From IMG/VR virus record IMGVR_UViG_3300044627_001483, positions 1-37,530 of that record: a stretch of 37,530 nucleotides of DNA; one strand, written 5' to 3'. How positions within the stretch are numbered: position 1 is the stretch's first letter; every line of letters begins with the position of its first letter. The notes beneath the pieces are model-generated. The model was given only the letters and a program-made list of their open reading frames with translations. It searched no databases and was not told the DNA's origin. Positions 8,100 through 18,225 of the stretch are shown in pieces. Position numbers and translations under genes: made by a program. This stretch comes from a virus.

Positions 8100-8525
8100 A
8101 TGTCTGATGCTTCTAAGCGTGTTTTTAATGATGTTGGTGTACATATAAAATTATTTGACGACGAAGACTTCATGGTCGTCAGAGAGACCCTTACAAGAAT
8201 GGGTGTCTCGCCAAAAGGCAAAAATATATTGTACCAGTCCTGCCACCTTGTTCACAAGGATGGCGTTTATGTCGTTGCACATTTTAAGGAATTATTTGCC
8301 CTTGATGGGTTGCCTTCAAACGTGTCAACCGAAGACATTCAGCGTCGAAATGCTATTGTAAAATTGCTAGAAGATTGGGAGTTGCTTGAGGTAATTGATA
8401 AAGAAAAGATCAAAGACCAAATGCCACTCACGGGAATGAAGATAATTAAGTATGGAGAGAAAGACAACTGGGAATTGATTCCCAAGTTCAATCCAGGTAC
8501 TTTGCGTAAATTTTTTAATTCATAA
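8100..8525 (+). CDS. regA: RegA translational repressor
   Basis: This 141-residue protein (T4 RegA is 122) contains the closely conserved stretches VRETLTRMGVSPKG, LYQSCHLVHKDGVYVVAHFK, LLEDWELLEV and WELIPKF. RegA binds the start regions of phage early mRNAs (in T4 including 44, 45 and regA itself) and lowers their translation. It has an AAGG about ten bases before the ATG. It is the last gene of the 45-44-62-regA operon. In T4 the next gene is 43, whereas here the DNA polymerase gene begins about 17.6 kb further on. The extra C-terminal residues (TLRKFFNS) are basic and aromatic, and their role is unknown. Confidence 0.95.
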   Translation: MSDASKRVFNDVGVHIKLFDDEDFMVVRETLTRMGVSPKGKNILYQSCHLVHKDGVYVVAHFKELFALDGLPSNVSTEDIQRRNAIVKLLEDWELLEVIDKEKIKDQMPLTGMKIIKYGEKDNWELIPKFNPGTLRKFFNS

Positions 8526-8533
8526 GGATGACT

Positions 8534-9772
8534 ATGTATAATATGACTTTGAGTATGATCGTTAAGAACGAGGAATCTAACATTGTTGGATGCCTAGAAT
8601 CAGTTTTACCTTACATCGATTACTATGTAATTTGTGATACTGGTTCAACAGACAAAACAAAAGAATTGATTAAGGAATTCTTTGATTCAAAAGGAATCTC
8701 CGGTGAAATTCATGATCATGAATGGGAAGACTTTGGAACAAATCGTTCCAAGGCATTAAAACTTTGTCATGAAAAAACTAAGTGGGCATTGATGATCGAT
8801 GCCGACGATAGAATTACTGGAAAATTTCCAATTGATAAACTAGATGATAAAATTGACGGATATGCTGTCAACATTAAAAGAGGTCCATTTGTTTGGGCAA
8901 GAGCGCAAGTATTCAATCTAGGTAAAAAACTTTGGTGGTACGAAGAGCCTCTGCATGAATATGCAGTTTGCGAACAACCAATGCAAGTTGCAAAACTTGA
9001 AGGTGATTATGGTTGGGATGTTCGTACAGAAGGTTGCAGATCAAAACAATTTAATGATGATGTTGCAAAATACAAAAATGATTATGAAATATTGAAAAAA
9101 TATCTGGATAAAGATCCAAATCAACCAAGAAAACAATTTTATGCAGCACAATCCGCATTTGATTCAAGAATGTATGATATAGCAGAGCAAGAATATTTGA
9201 AACGAGTTGAATTGGGAAGTTGGGAAGAAGAGATCTTTTTCTCTTGGATGAGAGTTGGAATTTGCAGAGAATTGCAACAAAAACCATTACCAGAAGTTAT
9301 CGATGCTTTCATGCGAGCATACGAGATCAAACCAAATAGAGTAGAGCCTCTATATCATATGTCCTGCATTTATAGAGCACATGATAGACCAAAAAATGCA
9401 TTCTTGATGGCAGCTCAGGGATTGGGAATTCCAATTCCAACTACAGAAATTTTATTCGTAGATACTGCAAATTATCTATGGGGAATTTTAGATGAAATTG
9501 CCACAACATCATTCTATGCTGGAAGAATACACATGGGTCTTGCTGCATGTGAAAAATTGCTATCAGAAAAACATCTTCCAGAAGAACACAGAGAGCGTGT
9601 AACAAATAATAGAAACGCTTATTTAAATGCAGTTCAGCAGATGCAGATGCAGGCAAATGGGAATCATATGCAACAAATGCAGAATGTAAAAGAAGCTGCT
9701 GAAAAAATTGCAAATCAAGCAAAAAAGACAACTTTAGACATAGATCCAGAAAAATTAGTAGTAAAACTTTAA
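8534..9772 (+). CDS. Family 2 glycosyltransferase with C-terminal helical repeats
   Basis: The protein is about 412 residues. The N-terminal 100 residues form a GT-A domain: TLSMIVKNEESNIVGCLES, DTGSTDKT and the metal- and nucleotide-binding IDADD. Residues about 200-330 look like TPR-type helical repeats (FYAAQSAFD, MYDIAEQEYLKR, VEPLYHMSCIYR). The C-terminus is glutamine- and methionine-rich (QQMQMQANGNHMQQMQ) and probably flexible. Family relatives add sugars to LPS, capsule or protein; the donor is unknown, but GDP-fucose is possible given gmd and fcl in the window. ATG 8534 is preferred over 8528 because AAGG then lies six bases upstream rather than abutting the start codon. It is AT-rich like the sugar genes. 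Confidence 0.85.
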   Translation: MYNMTLSMIVKNEESNIVGCLESVLPYIDYYVICDTGSTDKTKELIKEFFDSKGISGEIHDHEWEDFGTNRSKALKLCHEKTKWALMIDADDRITGKFPIDKLDDKIDGYAVNIKRGPFVWARAQVFNLGKKLWWYEEPLHEYAVCEQPMQVAKLEGDYGWDVRTEGCRSKQFNDDVAKYKNDYEILKKYLDKDPNQPRKQFYAAQSAFDSRMYDIAEQEYLKRVELGSWEEEIFFSWMRVGICRELQQKPLPEVIDAFMRAYEIKPNRVEPLYHMSCIYRAHDRPKNAFLMAAQGLGIPIPTTEILFVDTANYLWGILDEIATTSFYAGRIHMGLAACEKLLSEKHLPEEHRERVTNNRNAYLNAVQQMQMQANGNHMQQMQNVKEAAEKIANQAKKTTLDIDPEKLVVKL

Positions 9773-9784
9773 ATCATTAGTAGC

Positions 9785-9791
9785 CTAAATA
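9785..9791 (+). promoter_or_regulatory. Late promoter motif CTAAATA for adhesin block
   Basis: CTAAATA lies in the 25-base gap after the glycosyltransferase. The predicted start is 9797, one base before the ATG at 9798. No Shine-Dalgarno sequence precedes that ATG, so the transcript would be effectively leaderless. Confidence 0.7.
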
Positions 9792-9797
9792 TTTGAA

Positions 9798-10193
9798 ATG
9801 GCTATTAACTCTGATTTAACCTATGTAAAAGGCGATACAGTTAGACTAACAGCATACCTAACAGGTACAACTGGAGCACCTTTAAACTTAACTGGATGCA
9901 CTCTAAGTGCTCAATTAAGAAAAGGGTATTATCCTTCAACATTGGTAGTTTCATATCAGACATATATTTCGTCTGGTATGACTCTTGCCAGTGTTTATGG
10001 ATTTACTGGAGGGTTGGCCGCTTCTGCCACCGGAGGTACTGCATATTTGGTATTTGGCTCTACTTACATGAATCGATTAAGTCCAAACACAACTGCAAAA
10101 TATGATTTACAATTATATGATCCAATTACAAAAGATATAATAACTTTAGTAAGAGGAAGTATAGAAGTTTTGCCTGAGGTAACATATCTATAA
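9798..10193 (+). CDS. Small virion/baseplate-type beta protein
   Basis: This 131-residue protein has the pattern of a BppU/upper-baseplate-type N-terminal domain: LTYVKGDTVRLTAYLTG near the N-terminus, LNLTGCTLSAQLRK, a central TYMNRLSPN segment and the ending ITLVRGSIEVLPEVTYL. Similar single-domain proteins occur beside tail-fibre genes in many phages (family knowledge, no search run). It is the first gene after a late promoter and abuts the next gene (TAATGA), so it probably belongs to the fibre assembly set. The exact structural role is not known. Confidence 0.65.
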   Translation: MAINSDLTYVKGDTVRLTAYLTGTTGAPLNLTGCTLSAQLRKGYYPSTLVVSYQTYISSGMTLASVYGFTGGLAASATGGTAYLVFGSTYMNRLSPNTTAKYDLQLYDPITKDIITLVRGSIEVLPEVTYL

Positions 10194-10510
10194 TGACAAG
10201 TTATAATGTAAACATCTCACCCACAGTATTTGGTGGAAGTTTAAGTCCACAGCAAGTTGGTACACAGGGACCTGTTGGTCCTATAGGAGTTACTGGACCA
10301 AGGGGAAGTACTGGTTCTACCGGTCCCCGTGGCCCTACTGGATCTACTGGACCAGATCCAAGTGTAGATTTTGCCAGAGAAGCAACATTGATTTCAATGT
10401 TGGCAACTTTAACATCTTTAAGTACAACTGTTTCTAATCTATCTGAAATACAACAATCCTTGACATACATTGGTGGAATGACTTGGCGCAATGAATTAAG
10501 ATCACAGTAA
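10193..10510 (+). CDS. Short collagen-like virion protein
   Basis: This 105-residue protein carries a run of about eleven Gly-X-Y triplets (residues about 23-55, for example GPRGSTGSTGPRGPTGSTGP). The run is followed by a helical segment (ISMLATLTSLSTTVSNLSEIQ) that could form a coiled coil and trimerise the collagen helix, and the end is MTWRNELRSQ. Phage collagen-like stretches usually form thin trimeric rods in fibres. It starts directly at the stop of the gene before and its own stop overlaps the next start (TAATG), so the three are co-translated. It is probably a fibre linker. Confidence 0.7.
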   Translation: MTSYNVNISPTVFGGSLSPQQVGTQGPVGPIGVTGPRGSTGSTGPRGPTGSTGPDPSVDFAREATLISMLATLTSLSTTVSNLSEIQQSLTYIGGMTWRNELRSQ

Positions 10511-11622
10511 TGTTTATTTTAAATTATAATCCAAAAATTCACGATATATTTTTATATGACGAAACTAATTCAGGGTATCCAGTTGGATTGAATCCAGACC
10601 ATCCATTATATGGTTATAAAAAATCTTTAATGGCTATTGGTGCAAGAAGCAGAACATACTCGGAATATCAAAAAAATCCAGATTATCCAAACGGTCCACC
10701 TGCAGGGACTTCTTTAAAACAGTATCCAAATTATTATAACAATAATCAAGTTTTATCTTGGTGGATAAGTGAGGATACTTTAGGATCGTCTGTTCATTAT
10801 ACTCCAACAAAACCATCAGATAGCCCACAAACTCCACCAGTAAGCAAAAAAACTACATTACAAGATTCAAGAACATTAAAATTTTGGGAAAATTTAAATT
10901 TTTCTTCTTTTGAAGATTATACAAATTTTTATAATATATACACACACGTTCCTTCAAATTTAGTAAGAACTACAAATATTGATTCTAGATATTTTTCAGG
11001 ATCACCAGAGATACCGGGATTTGCTACAGGATCAACTTTTTATCAAGTTTCAAATAAGGATTATGGTTTCTTACATTTAATTTCTGGTGCTTATAAAAAT
11101 ACAAATTATTTAAAAACTATTTCTTTAGCAAGTTTAATGAGATCAAAGGGAATAAATATAAAATTAGAGACCGAATATTATTTGTATAATGATTGTTATC
11201 TTTGGGATGGTCAAGACAGAGTAATACCTGTATCTTTAAAAATTTTATTTGATGGTGATTATTTAACACAAACTGTAATTGTCTTTAGTGATGTAATTCA
11301 AAAAGTATGGGATGGAGATTCGTCTGGACTGCTTTTATATGCTGATGGAAATGATCTATTTTCGATAGGACATATTTTATCATTTTCAGTTGAAAACGGA
11401 AATATAATTGTTAATTGTGTATTACACAACAATGAAAAATATCCAGTTTTAAATTATCTTGTAAATAATAATTTAGTTGGATCAAATTATATTGTATCCA
11501 AATCTACAGAAACTGTAGGTGCATCTTCTGGTGGGATCACCGCATTGAATATATCTTTATCAAATGCTCTCACCATTGCTAATGATAAATTGGCTGAATT
11601 GATTGCTACCCCACCAATATAA
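10510..11622 (+). CDS. Virion-associated protein of unknown function
   Basis: This 370-residue protein is acidic to neutral and rich in Asn, Tyr and Ser, with no signal peptide, membrane segment or recognised catalytic motif. The first 120 residues contain many Pro, Tyr and Asn residues (NPDHPLYGYKKS, DYPNGPPAGTS, QYPNYYNNNQ). The middle (about 125-330) is probably beta-rich and could be a carbohydrate-binding jelly roll (TTNIDSRYFSGSPEIPGFA, then VIPVSLKILFDGDYLTQTVIV). The C-terminus (SLSNALTIANDKLAELIAT) is helical. It is coupled to the collagen-like gene by TAATG and ends inside a late promoter. Its place in a fibre cluster is the only functional clue. Confidence 0.6.
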   Translation: MFILNYNPKIHDIFLYDETNSGYPVGLNPDHPLYGYKKSLMAIGARSRTYSEYQKNPDYPNGPPAGTSLKQYPNYYNNNQVLSWWISEDTLGSSVHYTPTKPSDSPQTPPVSKKTTLQDSRTLKFWENLNFSSFEDYTNFYNIYTHVPSNLVRTTNIDSRYFSGSPEIPGFATGSTFYQVSNKDYGFLHLISGAYKNTNYLKTISLASLMRSKGINIKLETEYYLYNDCYLWDGQDRVIPVSLKILFDGDYLTQTVIVFSDVIQKVWDGDSSGLLLYADGNDLFSIGHILSFSVENGNIIVNCVLHNNEKYPVLNYLVNNNLVGSNYIVSKSTETVGASSGGITALNISLSNALTIANDKLAELIATPPI

Positions 11623-11625
11623 ATA
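11618..11625 (+). promoter_or_regulatory. Late promoter TATAAATA
   Basis: This is a perfect match to the T4 late consensus. The TAA at 11620-11622 is also the stop codon of the gene before. With the last A at -6 the transcript starts at 11631, the A of the next ATG, and no Shine-Dalgarno sequence is present. Confidence 0.75.
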
Positions 11626-11630
11626 AATAT

Positions 11631-12128
11631 ATGAGTTACGCACAAGGACCAATACAACCAAGATTAAATGCTACAGTTGCTGCATTGCCGTATATTAATA
11701 CAACTGCAAATGGAACGACATGTGCTTTAGGAGCATATGAAATTTCTATGTCGGCGCCTTATGCTATATTTGGCTTAACTGCAGATTCTTTCTGCAAATT
11801 ATATGCAACAAATTATTTTGGTACACAAGCACTACAAGCAAAAAATACTATTTCAGGATTTTATCCAGACTTTTATATTGCATCTCCAACAGAAGTCAGA
11901 AGTACTTGGACATCATTTAATAATATTACTTTATCTGGTAGCTCAGATGTAAAATATGAAGTTATATATGTCTTTTATACTAGCGTTACGGCAAATCTTG
12001 ATATTGATGGACAACCAGTTGAAACAAATGTTGTTACTGATGCACAATTAAAAATTGAAATAAAGAGTGGCGGAGATATTGTTGCTGGAGTCGGATATTA
12101 TAGAAAATTAGGAAACATTATTACATAA
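11631..12128 (+). CDS. Virion-type protein of unknown function
   Basis: This 165-residue protein has no recognised catalytic motif. The composition is rich in Ala, Thr, Tyr and Asn with beta-prone segments ([40 protein letters not shown]). It lies between two fibre genes, has its own perfect late promoter and ends one base before the collagen-like fibre gene, so it is probably a virion or fibre-attachment protein. It does not resemble its neighbours closely enough to be a duplicated module. No function is assigned. Confidence 0.6.
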   Translation: MSYAQGPIQPRLNATVAALPYINTTANGTTCALGAYEISMSAPYAIFGLTADSFCKLYATNYFGTQALQAKNTISGFYPDFYIASPTEVRSTWTSFNNITLSGSSDVKYEVIYVFYTSVTANLDIDGQPVETNVVTDAQLKIEIKSGGDIVAGVGYYRKLGNIIT

Positions 12129-12129
12129 A

Positions 12130-14142
12130 ATGTTTTTTGGCCGGAATAAAAATTCTCTTAAATTAATAAAGCAACACCCAGAATTGCTGATGGGTGGTAC
12201 TTATCATATAACAGACCCAAACCCAAATGCAAAAACAATAAAAATTGGTTCTGGCATTACTGAACTTTATGTTCGTAATGATGATGGTGAAGTATATCTT
12301 ATAGAAGGAAACGCAACAAAGATTAAAGAAATGTTCCAAGCAGTATTGCTGTTCGAGAACATGGAAGGGGAAATCTATAAATTAAAACGTCCAGTTGGCT
12401 CTTTGCTTCAAAATGTTCTATTGAAAGAGGTTAACGCTCTTACAGCAGATGAAAAGGTTTATGTTGGAAACGGAATCACTGAGCGTTATTTTATAGAAAA
12501 ATCCAACAACAGAGTAATAAAATTTATTGGTAATTCTACTCAAATTAAGAATCTTGTAGAAAAAGTAGAACTACCAAAACCAGTTGTTCCAGCGCCAGTA
12601 GTAAAAATTATTGAAAAACCTGTAGTACAATTACAAGAAAAAATAATTATAAAAGAGACCACGCCAGTTGTTGGAGCGCAAGGTCTTCGTGGCGAAAAAG
12701 GTGAACAAGGACCGCAAGGTGTGCGCGGACCGATGGGCCCAGAAGGTCCAAAGGGTGAAACAGGTCTCCAAGGTGAACGCGGCGAACAAGGGCCACACGG
12801 GCCCAAAGGCGATCACGGTGAACCCGGTTTACAGGGCATCCGGGGCCCGAAGGGAGATAAGGGTGATAAGGGAGATCAAGGAGATGTTGGTCCACAAGGT
12901 CCTATTGGTCCTCAAGGCCCTCAAGGAGAACAGGGAGAAAAGGGCGAAGCGGGAAGCCCGGGCCCGGTTGGCCCGCAAGGTCCGATGGGCTCTAGAGGAG
13001 ATGAAGGCCCGCAAGGCCCTCAGGGACCGCAAGGATTAAGAGGCCCTGTTGGACCACAGGGTTCACAGGGAATTCAAGGCCCGCAAGGTGAAATGGGACC
13101 ACAAGGTCCCTCAGGTGTGTCTCCTGTAGTAGAAGCACAATATCCTCTAATTTTAGAGGATGGAATTTTATCATTTGATTCTGAAAAAGTATCAAGTGTT
13201 CTTGATAAATTTAAGAATGATGATATTCAAAAAGCCATAAATCAAATGGCCCAAATGACAACTCCGGCAGGTGGTGGTGCTGTAGATGTTGCATTAAATG
13301 GTAAAAAGATAATAAGATCTGTAAACACCATGAATTTTATTGGTGATAATGTTACAGTCACCAGAAGAAGAAAAAATGTAGATATTTCTATAAGTGGTGG
13401 GGGAGGTGGTTCTGGGGTTTCAAGTTTAATTGCTGGTCCCGGAATAGGTTTAAGTAGCTCAACTGGAAATGTTACTGTTACAAATTTATTGAGTGTAAAG
13501 GCTACTTATGGTGCTATTCAGTATGCAAATAGTGGATTAACAGATCTTGAGGCAACAAACGCATTTAAATTGGATTTTGGGTCTAATGATCTTTATATCC
13601 CTAAAGGTCTAAAATTAAACAGCACGTCAACATACTCCGATTCTTTTATAGAATTTGCTGATGGAACAACGCAAGCATCGGCTCCATTAAAATTTACATA
13701 TAACGTAAATCCACCATCAGGAGCAACGATGGGTGATCGTTGGATGGATTCCGACAACGGTATTGAATACGTTTATATTAATGACGGAAATTCTAGTCAG
13801 TGGATTCAACCAACAAATACCAGCACAGGATCTTCTACTGCCGTATCAATTCTTGCAACAACTGGTGTTACTGGAGCCACCTACGCAGCTTTAGCATCAG
13901 ACTATTATATTGGAGTAAGTTATGCTGGTCCGGTAATAATTACTTTACCAACAAATCCAGAAACAGGAAGAGAAATTGTAGTCAAGGATGAATCGGGGAA
14001 TGCAGGAAACGGAATCAATCGTCAAATAACGATTGTCGGAGCCACAGCATCTCAGAAGATTGACAATCAAAGTTCAGCAATAATTAATCTAGACAATGCC
14101 GGGTTACATTTCATTTACAGAAATGGATGGAGAATAATATAA
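12130..14142 (+). CDS. Collagen-like tail fibre protein
   Basis: This is a 670-residue fibre candidate. Residues 37-74 and 110-147 are an internal duplication ([19 protein letters not shown] against [20 protein letters not shown]). After a Pro/Val/Lys linker, residues 182-331 form fifty uninterrupted Gly-X-Y triplets. A helical segment and glycine-rich turns follow. Next comes the module [14 protein letters not shown], with [13 protein letters not shown] (also found in the 94-aa protein at 5601). The C-terminal domain of about 100 residues ([18 protein letters not shown], ending [10 protein letters not shown]) resembles the C-terminal domain of the next large fibre. The collagen part is much more GC-rich than the flanks. 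It is probably a trimeric adhesin. Confidence 0.8.
   Translation: MFFGRNKNSLKLIKQHPELLMGGTYHITDPNPNAKTIKIGSGITELYVRNDDGEVYLIEGNATKIKEMFQAVLLFENMEGEIYKLKRPVGSLLQNVLLKEVNALTADEKVYVGNGITERYFIEKSNNRVIKFIGNSTQIKNLVEKVELPKPVVPAPVVKIIEKPVVQLQEKIIIKETTPVVGAQGLRGEKGEQGPQGVRGPMGPEGPKGETGLQGERGEQGPHGPKGDHGEPGLQGIRGPKGDKGDKGDQGDVGPQGPIGPQGPQGEQGEKGEAGSPGPVGPQGPMGSRGDEGPQGPQGPQGLRGPVGPQGSQGIQGPQGEMGPQGPSGVSPVVEAQYPLILEDGILSFDSEKVSSVLDKFKNDDIQKAINQMAQMTTPAGGGAVDVALNGKKIIRSVNTMNFIGDNVTVTRRRKNVDISISGGGGGSGVSSLIAGPGIGLSSSTGNVTVTNLLSVKATYGAIQYANSGLTDLEATNAFKLDFGSNDLYIPKGLKLNSTSTYSDSFIEFADGTTQASAPLKFTYNVNPPSGATMGDRWMDSDNGIEYVYINDGNSSQWIQPTNTSTGSSTAVSILATTGVTGATYAALASDYYIGVSYAGPVIITLPTNPETGREIVVKDESGNAGNGINRQITIVGATASQKIDNQSSAIINLDNAGLHFIYRNGWRII
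12673..13122 (+). repeat. Fifty Gly-X-Y (collagen-like) triplets
   Basis: 450 bases encode G-x-y triplets such as [10 protein letters not shown] and [10 protein letters not shown], rich in K, E, P and Q. Charged triplets (GEK, GDK) may stabilise a triple helix in the absence of hydroxyproline. Codon use here is GC-rich against an AT-rich background. Confidence 0.9.
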
Positions 14143-15377
14143 TGTCATACCTATACAACGACGAAGTTGGTTTTAAAGGAACTGCGGTCGATGCATTTAA
14201 TCGTCTTAAAGTTTCTAGTCCTTTTACACTGTTTGATAGCCAACAGAGATACCAAATTAGTGACAAGTGGGATTATGTTGGAGCAACAGGTGGAACATAT
14301 TCATACAACATAACAGAAAGCACAGTATCTTTGATAGCAGGTTTGACGATTGGATCAAAGATGTATTCCGAAACAAAAAGAATATTTCCATACCAACCCG
14401 GCAAAGCACTAACAATTATTGATACTTTTGCACTAGCACAACCTAAAAGTGGATTGCGTCAACGAGTTGGATACTTTGGCGTAACTGGTGGATTTACTGG
14501 ATCAACACCATACAACGGAATATATTTGGAGCAAGATGGGTTGACTCTTTCAATCTGTTTGGCTTCTGCTTCTTTGGGGACAACTCAAAAAATACCTCAA
14601 TCAAATTGGAACGGAGATAAGTTTGACGGGACTGGTAATTCGGGTGTAATTTTAAATGTTACTAAAGGAAATATTTTTTGGAAAGATGTTGAATGGCTTG
14701 GAGTGGGTGATGTAAGAACTGGATTCTTCCACGAAGGTAGACCTGTTGTTGCTCACACATTTTACAATGCAAATGTAAATTCAACCACTTATATGACAAC
14801 CGCATGTCTTCCTTTGAGATATGAAATTGAAAATACTTCGGGTCAAACTGGAAGTAGTACTATGCGTCAAATTTGTTCTACTATTTTATCTGAAGCAGGA
14901 TACGAAGGGTTTACCAGAAGATATAATATTACAAAAAGTGGATCTACTCCGGCAACATTGACCACTGCAGGAGTTCAGTATCCGATGATAGCATTACGTT
15001 TAAATTCTAATAGGTTGGATAGCATTGTAATTCCATCAAATTTGTCTGCGGTAGTTGAACCCGGACAAAATAATAAACCAGTAACATTACAATACAGAAT
15101 ATTATTGAATCCAACTTTGACAGGAAATACTTGGACGACGCATTATAACGGTAATGTTGATTATAATATAACAGCAACTGCAGTAACTGGCGGAACTGAT
15201 GTTATTGGAGGTTATCTAAGCAGTAGCGGATCATTGGATATTTCAAACATCAATGATTTTAATTTTCAATTAGGAAGAACACAAACTGGAGTATCAGATA
15301 CATTCGTTTTAACAATGACGGCAATAGAAAGTGGAACGCAAGTTTCTTGTGATCTTTCATGGTTCGAAATCATCTAA
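14142..15377 (+). CDS. Virion structural/fibre-associated protein
   Basis: The protein is 411 residues from ATG 14142, which overlaps the stop of the fibre gene (TAATG) and has GGAG nine bases upstream; the alternative ATG 14127 adds five residues. The N-terminal AVDAFNRLKVSSPFTLFDSQ followed by RY is a recurring motif of large virion proteins in marine T4-like phages (family knowledge). Two-thirds of the protein is predicted beta-rich, with GGTYSYNITES, RVGYFGVTGGFTGS and a C-terminal VSDTFVLTMTAIESGTQVSC. It is probably a particle-surface or fibre-base protein expressed with its neighbours. No enzymatic motif is seen. Confidence 0.65.
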   Translation: MSYLYNDEVGFKGTAVDAFNRLKVSSPFTLFDSQQRYQISDKWDYVGATGGTYSYNITESTVSLIAGLTIGSKMYSETKRIFPYQPGKALTIIDTFALAQPKSGLRQRVGYFGVTGGFTGSTPYNGIYLEQDGLTLSICLASASLGTTQKIPQSNWNGDKFDGTGNSGVILNVTKGNIFWKDVEWLGVGDVRTGFFHEGRPVVAHTFYNANVNSTTYMTTACLPLRYEIENTSGQTGSSTMRQICSTILSEAGYEGFTRRYNITKSGSTPATLTTAGVQYPMIALRLNSNRLDSIVIPSNLSAVVEPGQNNKPVTLQYRILLNPTLTGNTWTTHYNGNVDYNITATAVTGGTDVIGGYLSSSGSLDISNINDFNFQLGRTQTGVSDTFVLTMTAIESGTQVSCDLSWFEII

Positions 15378-15380
15378 ATA
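15374..15380 (+). promoter_or_regulatory. Late promoter motif CTAAATA
   Basis: The motif contains the stop codon TAA (15375-15377) of the preceding gene. The predicted start is 15386, two bases before the ATG at 15388. There is no Shine-Dalgarno sequence. Confidence 0.7.
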
Positions 15381-15387
15381 TTAAGAC

Positions 15388-18225
15388 ATGGCATTAGATT
15401 TCCCTACAAATCCAGCATTAAACGAAATTTACACTTATGGTGGCCGTTCTTGGATTTGGAACGGTACGGCATGGGATGTTTATTCCACTGGAACGGCTGG
15501 AGCAACTGGTGCTACCGGACCACAGGGAAATACTGGTGCCACTGGTCCTCAAGGCATCCAAGGAAACACTGGAAACCCCGGTGCAACTGGGCCTCAGGGA
15601 AACACTGGTGCTACAGGTCCCGTTGGTGACTATGTAATATCTTTTAACGGACTTACTGGAGCAGTTTTAGGTGTTGGATCATATAATGGTTATAATGGTG
15701 GTGATATTGTTGTTTTTTATGGTTCGGGACTTTGTGGTGGTAATGCCTCTGTAGATGATGAAGGTAATGTTAGTTGGACAATTCAAAATACTGGTGTTCT
15801 TAGTTTAAATGGTGGAACTGGCGCAATTGGAATTACTGCTGGCGCAGGAATTTTAATTAATGATTCTTCAAAAACAGCAATACAGATAATAAACCAAGGT
15901 GTAAGAAGTTTTAATGGTTCAACAGGTACCATAGTTGGAATTAATAGTATAAATGGCCTTACAGGAATTGTTGGTATATCTGCTGGATCAAATATAACAA
16001 TTTCTACAACTGGAAATACATTAACAATTTCTGCAGCAGTATTGATTGGTGCTACAGGAGCAACTGGTGCCACTGGAGCCACTGGTGCTCAAGGTATTCA
16101 GGGAAATACTGGTCCAACAGGTGCCACTGGAGCCCAAGGTATCCAAGGAACAACCGGAAACACTGGTGCCACTGGTGCCACTGGTGCCCAAGGCATCCAA
16201 GGCATCCAAGGAAACACTGGTGCCACTGGTGCCACTGGTGCCCAAGGCATCCAAGGAAACACTGGTGCCACTGGAGCCGCTGGTGCCCAAGGCACCCAAG
16301 GCATCCAAGGAAACACTGGTGCCACTGGTGCCACTGGTGCCCAAGGCATCCAAGGAAACACTGGTGCCACTGGTGCCCAAGGCATCCAAGGCATCCAAGG
16401 AAACACTGGTGCCACTGGAGCCACTGGTGCCCAAGGCATCCAAGGCGTTCAAGGAAACACTGGTGCCACTGGTGCCCAAGGCATCCAAGGCATCCAAGGA
16501 AACACTGGTGCCACTGGTGCCACTGGTGCCCAAGGCATCCAAGGCGTTCAAGGAAACACTGGTGCCACTGGAGCCACTGGTGCCCAAGGCATCCAAGGCG
16601 TTCAAGGAAACACTGGTGCCACTGGAGCCACTGGTGCCCAAGGCATCCAAGGCATCCAAGGAAACACTGGTGCCACTGGTGCCACTGGTGCCCAAGGCAT
16701 CCAAGGCGTTCAAGGAAACACTGGAGCGACTGGTCCAGTTGGAGATTATGTAATATCATTTAACGGGCTGACAGGTGCAGTTACTGGTGTTTCTTCTGTA
16801 AATGGTGTTACCGGAACGATTACAAATATTGCTGTAACAAATGCAGCACAAACATTTACTGGGTTACAATCATTTATTACTGGAATTTGTGCTGCTGGAT
16901 TTACATTTACTGGCAGTACAATATATTTAAAAAATGGAACTGTTTTAGAGGGTTCTGGTTTTGGCACCATTCCGATTGCTTCTACAATACAGTTATCTGG
17001 TGCAGACATTGATCTCTCTGATACTAGAATAATAACATTCAATACGGCAACAATAAATTTTGGTTCTGCTGGATTAAGTGGATATCTTGTTACATCTTTA
17101 AAGGCTCCAAATACGGGCACTCCACTCTATGGAGATGTAATAATAAATGGCTCGGCATATATAGGCGCTGCAAGTTCATCAAAAACCATAACAATAACAA
17201 ACCAAGGTGTTCAAACATTTAATGGACTAACTGGTATAGTAACTGGAGTATCTTCTGTAAATGGAACTACCGGAGCGGTTACAAATATTGCTGTTACTAA
17301 TACAGCGCAAACATTCACAGGAACACAAAGTTTTACAAATGGAATTTCGGCGGCTGGATCTACGTTTAGTGGTCTTGTTACATCTGCATCTGGATTTTCG
17401 GGGCCAGTGTTTGGAAATGCAACAACTGCAACAACTGCAACAAATATTTCATTAACAAATACAAATGCAAATACCACTTTATATCCAGTCTTGGCTGGAG
17501 CATGTGGTAGCACATTAGCATTTGTAGATGCAGTAACATCACCTTTTACATATAACCCATCAACAAGAGTTTTGACAGCAGGAAACTTCACTGCTTCTGC
17601 TGGAGCAAATACCACTACATTCACTCAAGACGCAATAGTAGAAAACAATCTTTTAGGATTTTCTATATCCAGCGGTGCTGGAGTTAATATTGATTGCGGC
17701 GGTTCTAGCGTTTTAATTGGTGATGTTTCAGGATTAAACAATGGAACTACACTGAATGTAAACGACGCAACTCTCACCGTAGATGTCAGTGGTGGTCTTT
17801 ACGTATCTGGTGCAGCAAATATTATTTCTGGACTTGGAGTAACAGGAAATGGCAGAATAAATGGAAATTTGACTGTAACATCAGGAATATGTGCTGCTGG
17901 AATAAGTGCAGGATCTTACATTCTAACTTCTTCTGGTATTAAAACTTTAACTGGAACTACTTATACATTTTTAAGCACAGATAATGGTGATGTTTTGACC
18001 ATGAACAATGCATCACCGATTACAGTAACTGTTCCAAGCGGGTTACCAGTTGGATACAGTGTCACTGTAATTCAATTGGGTGCAGGGCAAGTTTCTTTCA
18101 CTGCATCTGGAACCACAATAAATAGTTATCAAAGTTACACAAAGATTGCTGGTCAACATGGTTCAGCATCTTTGGTATCTTACAGTTCAAACGTCTTTAA
18201 TTTAGCGGGGTCATTGAGCGCATGA
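15388..18225 (+). CDS. Large collagen-like tail fibre/adhesin
   Basis: This 945-residue protein starts with a small fibre module ([29 protein letters not shown]) related in pattern to modules in the 94-aa and 670-aa proteins. A short collagen stretch leads to [15 protein letters not shown] (residues 79-93) and a beta-helix-like region. A long collagen stretch of 77 triplets follows, then a second copy of [15 protein letters not shown]. Two related copies of a roughly 45-residue unit come next ([19 protein letters not shown] and [19 protein letters not shown]). The C-terminal domain ([19 protein letters not shown], then [20 protein letters not shown]) resembles that of the 670-aa fibre. It is probably a long receptor-binding fibre. 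The highly repeated DNA makes length variation likely. Confidence 0.8.
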   Translation: MALDFPTNPALNEIYTYGGRSWIWNGTAWDVYSTGTAGATGATGPQGNTGATGPQGIQGNTGNPGATGPQGNTGATGPVGDYVISFNGLTGAVLGVGSYNGYNGGDIVVFYGSGLCGGNASVDDEGNVSWTIQNTGVLSLNGGTGAIGITAGAGILINDSSKTAIQIINQGVRSFNGSTGTIVGINSINGLTGIVGISAGSNITISTTGNTLTISAAVLIGATGATGATGATGAQGIQGNTGPTGATGAQGIQGTTGNTGATGATGAQGIQGIQGNTGATGATGAQGIQGNTGATGAAGAQGTQGIQGNTGATGATGAQGIQGNTGATGAQGIQGIQGNTGATGATGAQGIQGVQGNTGATGAQGIQGIQGNTGATGATGAQGIQGVQGNTGATGATGAQGIQGVQGNTGATGATGAQGIQGIQGNTGATGATGAQGIQGVQGNTGATGPVGDYVISFNGLTGAVTGVSSVNGVTGTITNIAVTNAAQTFTGLQSFITGICAAGFTFTGSTIYLKNGTVLEGSGFGTIPIASTIQLSGADIDLSDTRIITFNTATINFGSAGLSGYLVTSLKAPNTGTPLYGDVIINGSAYIGAASSSKTITITNQGVQTFNGLTGIVTGVSSVNGTTGAVTNIAVTNTAQTFTGTQSFTNGISAAGSTFSGLVTSASGFSGPVFGNATTATTATNISLTNTNANTTLYPVLAGACGSTLAFVDAVTSPFTYNPSTRVLTAGNFTASAGANTTTFTQDAIVENNLLGFSISSGAGVNIDCGGSSVLIGDVSGLNNGTTLNVNDATLTVDVSGGLYVSGAANIISGLGVTGNGRINGNLTVTSGICAAGISAGSYILTSSGIKTLTGTTYTFLSTDNGDVLTMNNASPITVTVPSGLPVGYSVTVIQLGAGQVSFTASGTTINSYQSYTKIAGQHGSASLVSYSSNVFNLAGSLSA
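16048..16740 (+). repeat. Long DNA-level collagen repeat (77 Gly-X-Y triplets)
   Basis: About a dozen near-identical units of 36, 45 or 54 bases encode variants of [18 protein letters not shown]. Even synonymous codons are the same (repeated GGTGCCACTGG, CAAGGCATCCAAGG), so copies arose by recent tandem duplication or conversion. Long false reading frames on both strands in this stretch are by-products of the repeat. Confidence 0.95.

Noticed and set aside
16048-16740. Repeat array resembling a CRISPR
   Set aside because: Units are contiguous and in frame without unique spacers, and no cas genes are near.
16021-16759. Long open frames of about 230 residues on both strands through the collagen repeat
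   Set aside because: They are shadows of a codon-identical repeat. Their translations are simple repeats, while the plus-strand 945-aa frame carries the G-x-y pattern and unique flanking domains.
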